From positions 1 to 64,000 of the forward strand of contig WJYM01000004.1 in the NCBI GenBank assembly GCA_009668205.1: a stretch of DNA of 64,000 nt, in the 5' to 3' direction. Positions 9,018-22,208 of this stretch are shown here, one piece after another (within the stretch, counting starts at the first letter, position 1; the number at the start of each line of letters is the position of its first letter). The stretch is from Enterobacteriaceae bacterium RIT691 (GTDB taxonomy: Bacteria; Pseudomonadota; Gammaproteobacteria; Enterobacterales; Enterobacteriaceae). The position numbers and the translations under genes are program-made. The notes beneath the pieces are model-generated. The model was given only the letters and a program-made list of their open reading frames with translations. It made no database searches and was not told the DNA's origin.

Positions 9018-10307
9018 CTGTCTGACAACACGTAACCCCGTTTCCCCTTCCCGGCATTGCCCGTCCGTCGTCACGAAGTAACCCACCGCGGTAATCAACG
9101 TTTCGCCATAAAACAACAACGGCGTCGTTTCCCGCAGCCAGGGCGCCACACCCAGCTCCTGCCAGATCTTTTTCAGCTTACGTCCACCATGACGCCCGAC
9201 GATATGTAACGTTCCCGTTGCAGCGTAGCGGATGCTCACCGGTTCATCCGCGTTCGGGGCGCGTATGTCTTCCCCGGCGACTAACCGGAGCACACCGGAA
9301 CCCGGCAGCAGGAGCGGCTGAGTGGTATCCGGCCAGGCTTGCGGTAAATAAAGTTCGCGATTGTAGGCAGACACCAGCCACAGCTGCTGTTGGAAGCGGC
9401 GAACGTCTGTGTGCCCTAAGCGCAGCAGCGGAGTGGCGTCTTCACGTGCCAACGCCACTTCCTGCCACAGGCGTTCCAACATGGCGCGAGAAGGCATTAC
9501 CACCTGATGCTGCGCCAGCCAACGGCGCAGAATAGCCGCCCGGCGGATCACACTCATGGCCTGTAGCGGTTCAATCGCTAGCTGGCCATAGTCTCCCGTC
9601 AGCCCCGCCAGTTCCTCGGCAAGCAATTCATCCAGAAGCTGCTCCTGCTCACCACAGAGCGCCGCACTCCGGGCTGCCGCTTGTGCAAAGTGCGGCCAAC
9701 GCTCAGTGAGTAACGGGACGACGCGCAGACGCAGAAAATTGCGGTCATAGGCATCGTCCTGATTACTTTCGTCTTCAATCCAGCGCAACCGATGGGAAAC
9801 GGCCCAATATTCCAGCGAAACCCGCGGTTCGTTAAGCAATGGCCGGAGCAGACGCGTTCCGGAAAACGCTGAATCAGCGGCCATCGCCGACAGTCCCGCC
9901 GGGCCGCTCCCCCGTTTCAATGCCAGCAGCAGCGTTTCACACTGATCATCGATATGCTGCGCGGTCACCAGCACCTCATCAGGACGTAAAGCCTCGCGGA
10001 AAGCCTGATATCGGGCTTCACGGGCATGCGCTTCAGTCCCCTTCCCATCATTGGCGAGCGTCACTCTGCTGACGATGAGCGGCACGTTCCACTCAGAACA
10101 GATCTGCTGGCAGTGCTCCACCCAGCTATCGGCATTGCTGCTTAACCCGTGATGAATATGGATCGCGCGCAGCTGCACGTCAGGAGCACGTTCCCGCCAG
10201 CACACAAGCTGGTGCAGCAGGACGGTCGAATCCAGCCCGCCGCTAAACGCGACAAGCAGATTCCGATGGGGATCCAGCCTTTGGCTAACGGATTGCAGAC
10301 TCATCAT
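9003..10307 (-). CDS. tilS: tRNA(Ile)-lysidine synthase
   Basis: TilS converts C34 of the CAU-anticodon tRNA-Ile to lysidine, changing its charging from Met to Ile; it is essential. The PP-loop ATP-binding motif SGGLDS is at residues 22-27. The [18 protein letters not shown] segment is typical of the family, followed by the C-terminal domains of the E. coli-type (type I) enzyme. Length is 434 against 432 in E. coli. The N-terminus (MMSLQS) is variable between species, so either ATG may be used. The start overlaps the yaeR stop by one base (TAATG). Confidence 0.96.
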   Translation of the reverse strand: MMSLQSVSQRLDPHRNLLVAFSGGLDSTVLLHQLVCWRERAPDVQLRAIHIHHGLSSNADSWVEHCQQICSEWNVPLIVSRVTLANDGKGTEAHAREARYQAFREALRPDEVLVTAQHIDDQCETLLLALKRGSGPAGLSAMAADSAFSGTRLLRPLLNEPRVSLEYWAVSHRLRWIEDESNQDDAYDRNFLRLRVVPLLTERWPHFAQAAARSAALCGEQEQLLDELLAEELAGLTGDYGQLAIEPLQAMSVIRRAAILRRWLAQHQVVMPSRAMLERLWQEVALAREDATPLLRLGHTDVRRFQQQLWLVSAYNRELYLPQAWPDTTQPLLLPGSGVLRLVAGEDIRAPNADEPVSIRYAATGTLHIVGRHGGRKLKKIWQELGVAPWLRETTPLLFYGETLITAVGYFVTTDGQCREGETGLRVVRQKNGQ

Positions 10308-10696
10308 TATTGCTGATACAGCTCCAGCGGTAGCCCGTCCGGATCGTTGAAAAAGGTGAACCGGCGGTCAGTAAAGGGATCGATACGGATGGCCTCACAC
10401 TTCACGCCATGACGTTCAAGGTGCGCCACCGCAGCATCGATATCATCCACGCTGAACGCCAAATGGCGCAGACCGCAGGATTCCGGCCGTGAGGGCCTGG
10501 CTGGCGGGAACGGGAAGGAGAACAACTCAATGGTGTACTGGCCATTAAGCGCCAAATCCCCTTTCCAGGAATCCCGCTCCTCGCGGTAAAACTCACTTTG
10601 CAGCGTGAAGCCCAGAACGTCGCAGTAAAATGCCTTACTGACGGCGTAATTACTGGCAATAATGGCAATGTGGTGGATCTGTTTTAACCCCAGCAT
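10307..10696 (-). CDS. yaeR: VOC (glyoxalase-like) family protein YaeR
   Basis: YaeR is a small metalloprotein-like member of the vicinal oxygen chelate superfamily; its substrate is unknown. The 129 residues contain the family pattern of paired beta-alpha-beta-beta-beta modules: [17 protein letters not shown] in the first module and [12 protein letters not shown] in the second. Conserved H and E residues are placed as metal ligands, ending in [11 protein letters not shown]. It sits between ldcC and tilS as in E. coli and is translationally coupled to tilS. Confidence 0.92.
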   Translation of the reverse strand: MLGLKQIHHIAIIASNYAVSKAFYCDVLGFTLQSEFYREERDSWKGDLALNGQYTIELFSFPFPPARPSRPESCGLRHLAFSVDDIDAAVAHLERHGVKCEAIRIDPFTDRRFTFFNDPDGLPLELYQQ

Positions 10697-10756
10697 AGGT
10701 TCTCCTTATTGGTCTTTGCAGCACGTTACCTGTGCCAGCCAGCCCAACGCAAGCGA

Positions 10757-12895
10757 TCAGGCCTCTTTTAAGACTCGTACCCTGTAGACGCCATCTTCAT
10801 CACGCTTTGCCCCATGAATGTCCGTTTCGAAGCCCGGATAATGACGGCCAATCGAGCAAAGCATCAGGAGGAAATCGAGCACCGCCCGGCTCTCTTCCGT
10901 GATCATTTCTCCCGGCATCAGCAGCGGTACGCCTGGCGGATAGGGCAGGATCATATTGGCGGAGATCCGGCCCACCAGCCGTTCGATCTCAATGGTTTCC
11001 ACCTCGCCTTTGATCTGCCGCTGCCAGGCCTGATGCGGCGTCATTTTCATTTCCGGCAGCACGTCAAAGGCGCGCAGCATCAGATGCGAGAGCTGGTGCT
11101 GACGAATCAGCCTGTGGATCCCTTGAGCCAAATCCTGAATGCGCATATTACGATAGAAATCCGGATCTTCAGCATACAGATCCGGGAGCATGTTCTTCAC
11201 GCGCAGATTGAGATCGTAGGCGCGTTTGAATTCCGTCAGGCCGCGCAACAAGCTCATGGCCCGGGTTTTATCGATACCAATGCTGAACAGAAACAGAAGG
11301 TTATAGGGGCCGGTCTTTTCGACCACCACGCCACGCTCGTCGAGGAATTTTGCGACCAGCGCCGCCGGGATCCCCTCGTCGCTCATCGTCCCCTGCTCGT
11401 CCATGCCCGGCGTCAGGATCGTCACTTTCACCGGGTCGAGGAACATATGATCCGCATCGGCATCTTCAAAGCCGTGCCATAGTTCACCGGGAGCGACAGG
11501 CCAACACTCCGCTTCGGTGACGTCTTCCGGCTGCCAGATATCAAAGAACCAGCCTTCCGATTCTTCACGCAGTCGCTGAACCTCTTTACGGAAATGCAGC
11601 GCACGCTCTACGGACCGGTTAATCAGACGCTTACCCGGATTGCCCCGCAGCATTGCCGCCGCGGTTTCAATAGAAGCCACAATCGGATAGCTCGGCGACG
11701 TCGACGTGTGCATCATGAAGGCTTCGTTGAACGTTTCTTCGTCGTAATCGCCTTTAATGTGGATAAGCGATGCCTGCGAAAGCGCGGCCAGCATTTTGTG
11801 CGTCGACTGGGTTTCGTAAATCACTTTCCCCGGCACCCGATCGCCGCTAATCCCACTCTTCCCCTGATAAATCGGGTGGAAGTGGGTGTACGGCACCCAG
11901 GCGGAATCGAAGTGAATCGACGGCACATCCAGCGTCTCTTTAATCCACGTGGTGTTATACAGCAGGCCGTCATACGTCGAGTTGGTGATCACCGCATGCA
12001 CGGGCCACTGCGCGCCAGACGTCGCTTTCACTTTCTGCGTAATGACATCACGGGTGAATTCCCGGCGAGGAATACCGCCGAGGATCCCAAGGGCGTTACG
12101 CGTGGGTTTAAGCCACAGCGGCACCACGTCGGTCATCATCAGCAGATGGGCCAGCGATTTATGGCAGTTGCGGTCAATCAGTAACGTACTGCCCGCCGGT
12201 GCAGCATACATCCCCACAATTTTGTTCGACGTAGAGGTGCCGTTCGTCACCATATAGCTTTGTTCTGCGCCGAAGGTGCGGGCAATGTACTCTTCAGCTT
12301 CCAGATGCGGGCCGGTATGATCGAGCAGCGATCCCAGTTCCGTCACCGAGATCGACACATCAGCCTTGAGCGTATTGCCACCGAAAAAGTCGTAAAACAG
12401 GCAGCCAACCGGGCTTTTCTGGTATGCCGTTCCCGCCATGTGCCCTGGGGTGCAAAAGGTGTATTTCCCTTCATTGACATAGGTGAATAGCGCTTTGGTG
12501 AACGGCGGCGTGATGTTATCCAGATACTCATTGGTGTACTGACGTACACGCGTGGCGATGTCTTCTGCCGCACCGAGTGCGTACTCAAAGAACCACAGCG
12601 CCATGCGCATATCGTGGACGCTGACGTCCAGCGTGGAGTGGGTATTAATAAACGCGTAGAGTGGCAAATATTCGTTAAGCTGATTGATGTCACTGCACAG
12701 ATCGACGCCATACTCATCCCAGTCGAAAATCACGCCGCAGATGCGGGGATTCTGTTCAACCAGTTTAATAAGATCTTCGCTGTTTTGCGGCCAGATAGTC
12801 TTGAACCCGTGCTGAGTAAGCGCGGATTCCAGCTCTTTGACCGGCTGGTCTTTATGCCACGCACCGTGTGGCCCCATGATGGCGATAATATTCAC
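10757..12895 (-). CDS. ldcC: Constitutive lysine decarboxylase LdcC
   Basis: LdcC decarboxylates lysine to cadaverine with pyridoxal phosphate. The 712-residue protein has the receiver-like wing domain (about 1-130) of the Orn/Lys/Arg decarboxylases. The PLP domain has the Schiff-base lysine in STHKML (about residue 367) and a C-terminal domain. The position directly downstream of accA identifies it as LdcC rather than the acid-induced CadA, which in E. coli lies next to cadB. The accA terminator separates it from the upstream operon, so a promoter must lie in the 55 bases before it or it lives on read-through. Confidence 0.95.
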   Translation of the reverse strand: MNIIAIMGPHGAWHKDQPVKELESALTQHGFKTIWPQNSEDLIKLVEQNPRICGVIFDWDEYGVDLCSDINQLNEYLPLYAFINTHSTLDVSVHDMRMALWFFEYALGAAEDIATRVRQYTNEYLDNITPPFTKALFTYVNEGKYTFCTPGHMAGTAYQKSPVGCLFYDFFGGNTLKADVSISVTELGSLLDHTGPHLEAEEYIARTFGAEQSYMVTNGTSTSNKIVGMYAAPAGSTLLIDRNCHKSLAHLLMMTDVVPLWLKPTRNALGILGGIPRREFTRDVITQKVKATSGAQWPVHAVITNSTYDGLLYNTTWIKETLDVPSIHFDSAWVPYTHFHPIYQGKSGISGDRVPGKVIYETQSTHKMLAALSQASLIHIKGDYDEETFNEAFMMHTSTSPSYPIVASIETAAAMLRGNPGKRLINRSVERALHFRKEVQRLREESEGWFFDIWQPEDVTEAECWPVAPGELWHGFEDADADHMFLDPVKVTILTPGMDEQGTMSDEGIPAALVAKFLDERGVVVEKTGPYNLLFLFSIGIDKTRAMSLLRGLTEFKRAYDLNLRVKNMLPDLYAEDPDFYRNMRIQDLAQGIHRLIRQHQLSHLMLRAFDVLPEMKMTPHQAWQRQIKGEVETIEIERLVGRISANMILPYPPGVPLLMPGEMITEESRAVLDFLLMLCSIGRHYPGFETDIHGAKRDEDGVYRVRVLKEA

Positions 12896-12950
12896 ATGTT
12901 CCTCCTGGAAAAAACCTTAGCTAATCATAGCGCAGCTAAACCGCAGGTAT

Positions 12951-12979
12951 AAAAAAAGCCACACGATGTGTGGCTTTTT
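12951..12979 (-). terminator. Terminator of the lpx-dnaE-accA operon
   Basis: On the minus strand an 8-base-pair stem AGCCACAC/GTGTGGCT with an ATC loop (12957-12975) is followed by seven T residues. It lies 18 bases after the accA stop. Flanking A and T runs pair, so the hairpin could also work in the other direction. Confidence 0.9.
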
Positions 12980-12996
12980 CAGAGCTCGCCTTACGC

Positions 12997-13956
12997 TTAC
13001 GCGTAGCCGTAGCTCATCAGACGCTGATAGCGACGGTTGAGCAGGTCTTCTTTGCTCAGCACATCGAGATCGGCCAGGTCGGCCAGAATCTGTGCCTTCA
13101 GGCTGGCTGCGATAACTTCCGGCTTACGATGCGCGCCACCCAGCGGTTCAGGGATCACGGTATCGATAAGCTTCAGCTCTTTCAGACGCGGCGCGATGAT
13201 GCCCATGGCTTCTGCGGCCAGTGGCGCTTTGTCAGCGCTTTTCCACAGAATGGACGCACACCCTTCCGGAGAGATAACGGAATACGTGCTGTACTGCAGC
13301 ATATTCACTTTATCGCCCACGCCGATCGCCAGTGCGCCGCCGGAGCCACCTTCACCGATAACGGTACAGATAACCGGCACGCTCAGACGTGACATTTCAC
13401 GCAGGTTGCGGGCAATCGCTTCAGACTGACCACGCTCTTCCGCGCCCACGCCAGGATAAGCACCCGGGGTGTCGATGAAGGTGATGATCGGCATGTTGAA
13501 GCGTTCTGCCATTTCCATCAGGCGCAGCGCTTTACGGTAGCCTTCTGGTGCTGGCATCCCGAAGTTGCGGCGGATTTTCTCTTTGGTTTCACGGCCTTTC
13601 TGATGGCCAATGACCATCACAGGGCGTCCATCCAGACGTGCAATGCCGCCGACGATCGCTTTGTCGTCCGCGTAAGCACGGTCGCCCGCCAGTTCATCAA
13701 ATTCGTCAAACGCCAGACGCAGATAATCCAGGGTGTATGGGCGCTGCGGATGGCGAGCCAGCTGAGCAATCTGCCATGCACCGAGATCGGCGAAGATTTT
13801 ACGCGTCAGTTCTACGCTTTTTTCGCGCAGACGATGCACTTCTTCGTCGATGTTAATATCCAGTTTTTCATCCTGACGGCCAACGGACGTCAGAGAATCG
13901 ATTTTCGCTTCCAGCTCTGCAATCGGCTGTTCGAAATCAAGGAAATTCAGACTCAT
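12997..13956 (-). CDS. accA: Acetyl-CoA carboxylase carboxyltransferase subunit alpha
   Basis: AccA and AccD form the carboxyltransferase that moves CO2 from biotin-AccB to acetyl-CoA, the first committed step of fatty-acid synthesis. The 319-residue protein equals E. coli in length. It shows the crotonase-fold segments [20 protein letters not shown] and [15 protein letters not shown], where backbone amides form the oxyanion hole. It starts 12 bases after dnaE and ends the long envelope operon. Confidence 0.98.
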   Translation of the reverse strand: MSLNFLDFEQPIAELEAKIDSLTSVGRQDEKLDINIDEEVHRLREKSVELTRKIFADLGAWQIAQLARHPQRPYTLDYLRLAFDEFDELAGDRAYADDKAIVGGIARLDGRPVMVIGHQKGRETKEKIRRNFGMPAPEGYRKALRLMEMAERFNMPIITFIDTPGAYPGVGAEERGQSEAIARNLREMSRLSVPVICTVIGEGGSGGALAIGVGDKVNMLQYSTYSVISPEGCASILWKSADKAPLAAEAMGIIAPRLKELKLIDTVIPEPLGGAHRKPEVIAASLKAQILADLADLDVLSKEDLLNRRYQRLMSYGYA

Positions 13957-13968
13957 AGTATTCCTGTA

Positions 13969-17451
<3,483 letters not shown>

Positions 17452-17472
17452 CTTCAGATCCGCTTTACTTAA

Positions 17473-18066
17473 TCAGGCAATGCCCAGTGCGCGTTTAACC
17501 GGCCCGAAACTGCGTCGGTGATGTTCGGTCGCGCCATGCAATGCCAGCTTTTCCAGATGGAAAGGCGTGGGGTATCCCTTATGCTTCGCGAAACCGTACT
17601 CAGGAAAAGTCTGGTCCAGTTCCGCCATTTCTGCATCGCGGGACACTTTTGCCAGAATGGAAGCCGCGCTAATTTCGGCGACTCTGCTGTCACCTTTGAC
17701 AACGGCCATCGAAGGCATTGGCAATGCGGGACAACGGTTACCGTCAATCAGCACGTATTCAGGTTGGATAGATAATCCGGCGACCGCGCGCTGCATCGCC
17801 AGCATTGTGGCATGCAGAATATTGAGCTCATCGATCTCGTGAGGCTCCGCACGTCCGAGGCTCCAGCTCAGCGCTTTTTCTTTGATCTCATCGAACAGCG
17901 CCAGACGGCGTTTTTCGCTCAGCTTTTTGGAGTCATTGAGACCTTCAATCGGACGAGCAGGATCGAGGATCACCGCCGCCGTCACGACAGCGCCCACTAA
18001 TGGGCCACGCCCTACTTCATCAACGCCCGCCACGAGATGGGTATGCGGATAAATAAATTCGATCAT
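17473..18066 (-). CDS. rnhB: Ribonuclease HII
   Basis: RNase HII cuts RNA in RNA-DNA hybrids and starts removal of single ribonucleotides from DNA. The 197-residue protein has the active-site pair D16-E17 in [10 protein letters not shown], the later catalytic aspartate in KGDSRV, and the G-R-G motif of the family. E. coli RnhB is 198 residues. Its start overlaps the lpxB stop by 4 bases. Confidence 0.97.
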   Translation of the reverse strand: MIEFIYPHTHLVAGVDEVGRGPLVGAVVTAAVILDPARPIEGLNDSKKLSEKRRLALFDEIKEKALSWSLGRAEPHEIDELNILHATMLAMQRAVAGLSIQPEYVLIDGNRCPALPMPSMAVVKGDSRVAEISAASILAKVSRDAEMAELDQTFPEYGFAKHKGYPTPFHLEKLALHGATEHHRRSFGPVKRALGIA

Positions 18067-19211
18067 AACAGTGCCAGTTCCAGCACCGCATCGGCTGCCT
18101 GCTCATCGGCATTGCAGCGGATTTGCTGATGCAGTTCGCGGAAGGTGTCATGCATGGCGTGGCTGGTTCTGCCATCGGCCAGCAGCGGAAGCAGTGCTTC
18201 AGCAAGTTTCTCAGGCTGACACTCATCCTGCAGGAGTTCTTTGACCAGTTCCCGACCCGCCAGCAGATTCGGCAGCGAGACGTAGTCGGTTTTCACCAGA
18301 CGTTTTGCCAGCCAGAACGTGAATGGCTTCATGCGATAGCCGACAACCATTGGGCATTTCGCGAGCATGCACTCAAGCGCAGCCGTACCGGAAGCCAGCA
18401 GTGCAGCATCGCTGGCGATCATTGCTTCGCGACCCATGCCATTCAGCAGGTGAACACGAAGATCCGGCGCAACTTCCGCTTTGATTTTCTCGAACTGTTC
18501 GCGGCGTTTGGCATTCACCAGCGGCACCACCACTTCCAGGTCAGGATAGTGTTTGCGCAGTCGTTGTGCTGTCTTCAGGAAATCGGCGCTGAGCATTTCA
18601 ACTTCAGCACCACGGCTTCCTGGCAGAAGCGCCAGACAGTGAACGTCATGAGCAATACCCAACGTGTCACGGGCTGCGTTTTTATCCGGGTCCAACGGCA
18701 TAGCATCCGCCATGGTGTGACCGATAAAGCGGCAGGGAACATTAAATTTGTCATAAAACGCTTTTTCGAAAGGCAGAAACGCGAGCACCAGATCGGTGGC
18801 TCTGCCGATTTTGAAAACACGTTTTTGGCGCCAGGCCCACACGGACGGGCTGACGTAGTGGATCGTTTTGATCCCTTGCTTCTTCAGATTGCCTTCAAGA
18901 GTAATATTAAAATCAGGCGCATCAATGCCGACAAAAACATCCGGCTGAAGATCGGTAAAACGACGGGTAAGGTCGGCGCGAATATGCAGAAGACGGCGTA
19001 AGCGACCCAGGACTTCAACAATCCCCATCACCGCCAGTTCTTCCATTTCATACCAGGCTTCACAGCCCTCGGCCTGCATCAGCGGCCCGGCAACCCCAAC
19101 AAAACGGGCATCAGGAATGCGCGCCTTCAGTGCACGAATAAGACCTGCACCAAGAATATCGCCGGAGGTTTCTCCGGCGACCAGGGCAATCGTTAAAGGA
19201 CGTCGAGCCAT
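18063..19211 (-). CDS. lpxB: Lipid-A-disaccharide synthase
   Basis: LpxB joins UDP-2,3-diacylglucosamine and 2,3-diacylglucosamine-1-phosphate to make the lipid A disaccharide. It is a peripheral inner-membrane GT19 glycosyltransferase. The 382-residue length equals E. coli. The N-terminal Rossmann half ([16 protein letters not shown]) and the C-terminal UDP-binding half ([11 protein letters not shown]) are both present. The ATG overlaps the lpxA stop by one base (TAATG), indicating coupled translation. Confidence 0.98.
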   Translation of the reverse strand: MARRPLTIALVAGETSGDILGAGLIRALKARIPDARFVGVAGPLMQAEGCEAWYEMEELAVMGIVEVLGRLRRLLHIRADLTRRFTDLQPDVFVGIDAPDFNITLEGNLKKQGIKTIHYVSPSVWAWRQKRVFKIGRATDLVLAFLPFEKAFYDKFNVPCRFIGHTMADAMPLDPDKNAARDTLGIAHDVHCLALLPGSRGAEVEMLSADFLKTAQRLRKHYPDLEVVVPLVNAKRREQFEKIKAEVAPDLRVHLLNGMGREAMIASDAALLASGTAALECMLAKCPMVVGYRMKPFTFWLAKRLVKTDYVSLPNLLAGRELVKELLQDECQPEKLAEALLPLLADGRTSHAMHDTFRELHQQIRCNADEQAADAVLELALL

Positions 19212-19999
19212 TAACGAATCAGACCACGCGTAGAGCGTTCGAAGAAGTCAGAGAAAGCTTTCACTTCCGGATGCTGCTCAGCAATAGCAGCAATTTCCGG
19301 CTTAACTTCTTCCAGCGTTTTACCGCTACGGTACAGCAGCTTATACGCATTGCGGATAGCAATGATCGCATCTCTGGTGAAACCGCGGCGCTTCAGGCCT
19401 TCGATGTTTACGCCGAAAGGCGTGGCGTGGTTACCCTGCGCGATGACGTACGGTGGCACGTCCTGCGCGACGCCAGAACAACCCCCGACCATCACGTGTG
19501 CACCGATGATGCAGAACTGATGGACTGCCGTCATGCCGCCTACGATAACGAAATCGTCCAGTGATACGTGACCCGCCAGCGTTGCGTTGTTGGCGAGGAT
19601 ACAGCGGTTACCAACTGTACAATCATGCGCCACGTGGGCGTTGATCATCAGCAGGTTATCGCTGCCTACCTTCGTCAATCCGCCGCCCTGTGTTGTGCCA
19701 CGATGAATGGTGACGCTTTCGCGAATGCGGTTGCGATCGCCAATCTCCACGCGAGTCGGTTCACCAGCATATTTAAGATCCTGGTTAACTTCGCCGATGG
19801 AGGCAAACTGATAGATCTCGTTATCGCGGCCAATGGTCGTGTGACCATTCACCACTACGTGAGATTTCAGTACGGTCCCTTCACCAATAGTGACGTTAGG
19901 GCCGACAATACAAAATGGACCAATATGGGCGTTAGCACCGATGACGGCACCGTCTTCCACAATGGCTGTTGGATGGATAAAGGCAGTTGTATCAATCAC
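19211..19999 (-). CDS. lpxA: Acyl-ACP--UDP-N-acetylglucosamine O-acyltransferase
   Basis: LpxA adds 3-hydroxymyristate to the 3-OH of UDP-GlcNAc, the first step of lipid A synthesis. The 262 residues equal E. coli LpxA. The N-terminal two-thirds is a left-handed beta helix of hexapeptide repeats (pattern [LIV]GxxxX). The catalytic histidine, E. coli H125, lies in the [11 protein letters not shown] segment, and a helical C-terminal domain follows. The gene starts 3 bases after the fabZ stop. Confidence 0.98.
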   Translation of the reverse strand: MIDTTAFIHPTAIVEDGAVIGANAHIGPFCIVGPNVTIGEGTVLKSHVVVNGHTTIGRDNEIYQFASIGEVNQDLKYAGEPTRVEIGDRNRIRESVTIHRGTTQGGGLTKVGSDNLLMINAHVAHDCTVGNRCILANNATLAGHVSLDDFVIVGGMTAVHQFCIIGAHVMVGGCSGVAQDVPPYVIAQGNHATPFGVNIEGLKRRGFTRDAIIAIRNAYKLLYRSGKTLEEVKPEIAAIAEQHPEVKAFSDFFERSTRGLIR

Positions 20000-20002
20000 G
20001 TA

Positions 20003-20458
20003 TCAGGCCTCCCGGCTACGCGCACACATCATTGTCGCTTCGCATACCACTTTACCGTCAACCAGCGCCACGCCTTTGAAGCGAGTCAGGCCACGACGGG
20101 TTTTCTCGAAGGTCACTTCCATGATCATCTGATCACCAGGCACCACAGGGCGCTTAAAGCGTGCTTCATCGATACCTGCGAAGTAGTACAGTTCGCCTGG
20201 CTCCAGTTTGCCCACGCTTTTGAACGCCAGAATGCCAGTGGCCTGAGCCATAGCTTCCAGGATCAGCACGCCTGGGAAAATAGGTTTACCCGGGAAATGC
20301 CCCTGGAAAAACGGCTCGTTTACGGAGACATTTTTAACTGCGCGCAGAAAACGACCTTCTTCAAAATCCAGCACGCGATCGACCAGTAAAAACGGGTAAC
20401 GGTGTGGCAGAAGTTCCAGAATCTCTTCAATGTGCAGAGTATGAGTGTCAGTAGTCAA
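20003..20458 (-). CDS. fabZ: 3-hydroxyacyl-[acyl-carrier-protein] dehydratase FabZ
   Basis: FabZ dehydrates 3-hydroxyacyl-ACP in fatty-acid elongation and competes with LpxA and LpxD for 3-hydroxymyristoyl-ACP, balancing lipid A against phospholipid. The 151-residue hotdog-fold protein has catalytic H54 in GHFPG and E68 in LILEAMAQ. Length equals E. coli. A 102-base gap with a hairpin separates it from lpxD upstream. Confidence 0.98.
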   Translation of the reverse strand: MTTDTHTLHIEEILELLPHRYPFLLVDRVLDFEEGRFLRAVKNVSVNEPFFQGHFPGKPIFPGVLILEAMAQATGILAFKSVGKLEPGELYYFAGIDEARFKRPVVPGDQMIMEVTFEKTRRGLTRFKGVALVDGKVVCEATMMCARSREA

Positions 20459-20500
20459 AATACTCTTCCTGTCTAAATATACTGAAATGCAATAATAACA

Positions 20501-20534
20501 CGGCCTGCCAGATTATAAGAAATCGGACAGGCCG
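20501..20534. other. Intercistronic hairpin between lpxD and fabZ
   Basis: CGGCCTG (20501-20507) pairs with CAGGCCG (20528-20534) around a 20-base AT-rich loop. There is no T-run on either side, so it is not a standard terminator. It could be an mRNA-stability or processing element within the operon; the role is unknown. Confidence 0.45.
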
Positions 20535-20560
20535 GGAACTTTGGCGCTTAGGGTGAGACG

Positions 20561-21586
20561 TTAGTCTTGCTGACTGTTCTTGCGCTCAAGAGCTTTGAGG
20601 CGCTTGTTCATATCATCAATATTCATCACCAACGCAGCGGTTTTACGCCAGGTCTTGTTCGGCTGCAGCGGGATCCCGGAGGAGTAAACACCCGGCTCCG
20701 TGATCGGGCGCATGACCATGCCCATACCGGTCACTGTCACTTTATCGCAGATTTCCATATGACCGTTGATGACGCTAGCGCCGCCAATCATGCAGTAACG
20801 GCCGATCTTAAGGCTACCCGCCATGATCACCCCGCCAGCAACGGCAGTATTGTCACCGATGATCACGTTATGCGCAATCTGACACTGGTTATCGATGATC
20901 ACGCCATTGCCGATCACGGTATCATCCAACGCGCCACGATCGATGGTGGTGCAGGCGCCAATCTCGACGCGATCGCCGATGATCACCCGACCAAGCTGTG
21001 GGATCTTCACCCAGTTGCCACGATCGTTAGCATAGCCGAAACCGTCAGAACCAATTACGGTGCTGGACTGAATCAGGCAATGTTCGCCGATTTCAATCTC
21101 GTGATACACAGAAACGTTCGCCCACAGGCGAGTTCCTGCACCGATCCGAGTGTTTTTCCCTACGAAGCAACCTGCGCCGATACGCACGTTATCCCCGAGC
21201 ACGACCCCGGACTCAATAACGGCATTTGCACCGATTGACACGTTCTGTCCAAGCGTTGCCGTGGCATCCACGACGGCGCTCGGCGCGATATCCTGCGCCG
21301 GCTGCGGCGTAGAATCGAGAATTTGAGCCATACGGGCATAGGTCAGGTAGGGGTTCTTCACTACCAGCGCCGCGCTATGGGCAAACGGGAGATCGTCCGC
21401 GGTCATGACGACTGCGGAGGCCTGGCATGCGGCCAGATGCTCACGGTACTTAGGATTGACCATGAACGTAATGTGGCCTGCTTTAGCAGATTGCATGGAT
21501 GCGACAGCGGTGATGACGATATCGCCATCACCGTGTAATTCTGCATCCAACTCCTGAGCTAAATCAGCCAGTCGAATTGAAGGCAT
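20561..21586 (-). CDS. lpxD: UDP-3-O-(3-hydroxymyristoyl)glucosamine N-acyltransferase
   Basis: LpxD adds the second 3-hydroxymyristoyl chain, N-linked at position 2, in lipid A synthesis. The 341-residue protein equals E. coli. It has an N-terminal uridine-binding domain ([17 protein letters not shown]...), a left-handed beta helix with the conserved catalytic histidine region [12 protein letters not shown], and a C-terminal helix. It begins 3 bases after skp, as in E. coli. Confidence 0.98.
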   Translation of the reverse strand: MPSIRLADLAQELDAELHGDGDIVITAVASMQSAKAGHITFMVNPKYREHLAACQASAVVMTADDLPFAHSAALVVKNPYLTYARMAQILDSTPQPAQDIAPSAVVDATATLGQNVSIGANAVIESGVVLGDNVRIGAGCFVGKNTRIGAGTRLWANVSVYHEIEIGEHCLIQSSTVIGSDGFGYANDRGNWVKIPQLGRVIIGDRVEIGACTTIDRGALDDTVIGNGVIIDNQCQIAHNVIIGDNTAVAGGVIMAGSLKIGRYCMIGGASVINGHMEICDKVTVTGMGMVMRPITEPGVYSSGIPLQPNKTWRKTAALVMNIDDMNKRLKALERKNSQQD

Positions 21587-21589
21587 TAC

Positions 21590-22084
21590 TTATTTAACCT
21601 GTTTCAGCACATCAGCGGTGATGTCTTTGATATCACTGCTGTTGTAAGCAACGGTGTTAGCGTCAACAACCAGGTCGATGCTCTGATCTTTCGCTACGCT
21701 CTGAACAGCAGCCTGGATACGGGTAACCAGCTTGCCGCGCTCTTCGTTAGAACGACGCGCACGATCCTGCTCAAACTGCTGAGCTTTCTGAGAGAAAGCC
21801 TGACGCTGAGCCATGATGTCTTTCTCTGCTTTGCTACGATCGCTCGCTTTCATGGTAGAACCATCGCGCTGCAGACGCTGCATTTTCGCCTGGAGATCGG
21901 ATTCCTGGCTCTGCAGTTCGCCTGCACGGCCTTTGAATTCGCCTTCCAGTTTCGCAGAAACACCCGTTTTCTGTGCAACTTGCTGGAACAGATTGCTCAT
22001 GTTAACAATCGCAATTTTATCTGCAGCCTGTGCAGAGGTAACCATTGCCAGGCCCAGACCTGCAGCTAATAACCACTTTTTCAC
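21590..22084 (-). CDS. skp: Periplasmic chaperone Skp
   Basis: Skp is a trimeric, jellyfish-like holdase that carries unfolded outer-membrane proteins across the periplasm to BamA. The start is GTG at 22084, with a GGAGT site 6 bases upstream, giving [20 protein letters not shown] as signal peptide. An upstream in-frame ATG would destroy the signal and was rejected. The mature part is a long alanine-, glutamine- and lysine-rich helical arm domain. The protein has 164 residues, three more than E. coli; the extra residues lie near the arm tip ([11 protein letters not shown]). Confidence 0.96.
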   Translation of the reverse strand: MKKWLLAAGLGLAMVTSAQAADKIAIVNMSNLFQQVAQKTGVSAKLEGEFKGRAGELQSQESDLQAKMQRLQRDGSTMKASDRSKAEKDIMAQRQAFSQKAQQFEQDRARRSNEERGKLVTRIQAAVQSVAKDQSIDLVVDANTVAYNSSDIKDITADVLKQVK

Positions 22085-22208
22085 AATAAAACTCCTTACC
22101 ATCCCATGAGTGCCCGAAGGCACCGTTCTTTTGCGAAGTCATACAACCACGCACGCGGTTGTCAAATGTCATCGCTACACTGCACTTACATTCCTTTGCT
22201 CAGACCAA

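Noticed and set aside
22085-22123. Skp starting at an upstream ATG
   Set aside because: It would put 13 residues before the signal peptide. GTG 22084 has the correct spacing to GGAGT and gives the known N-terminus.
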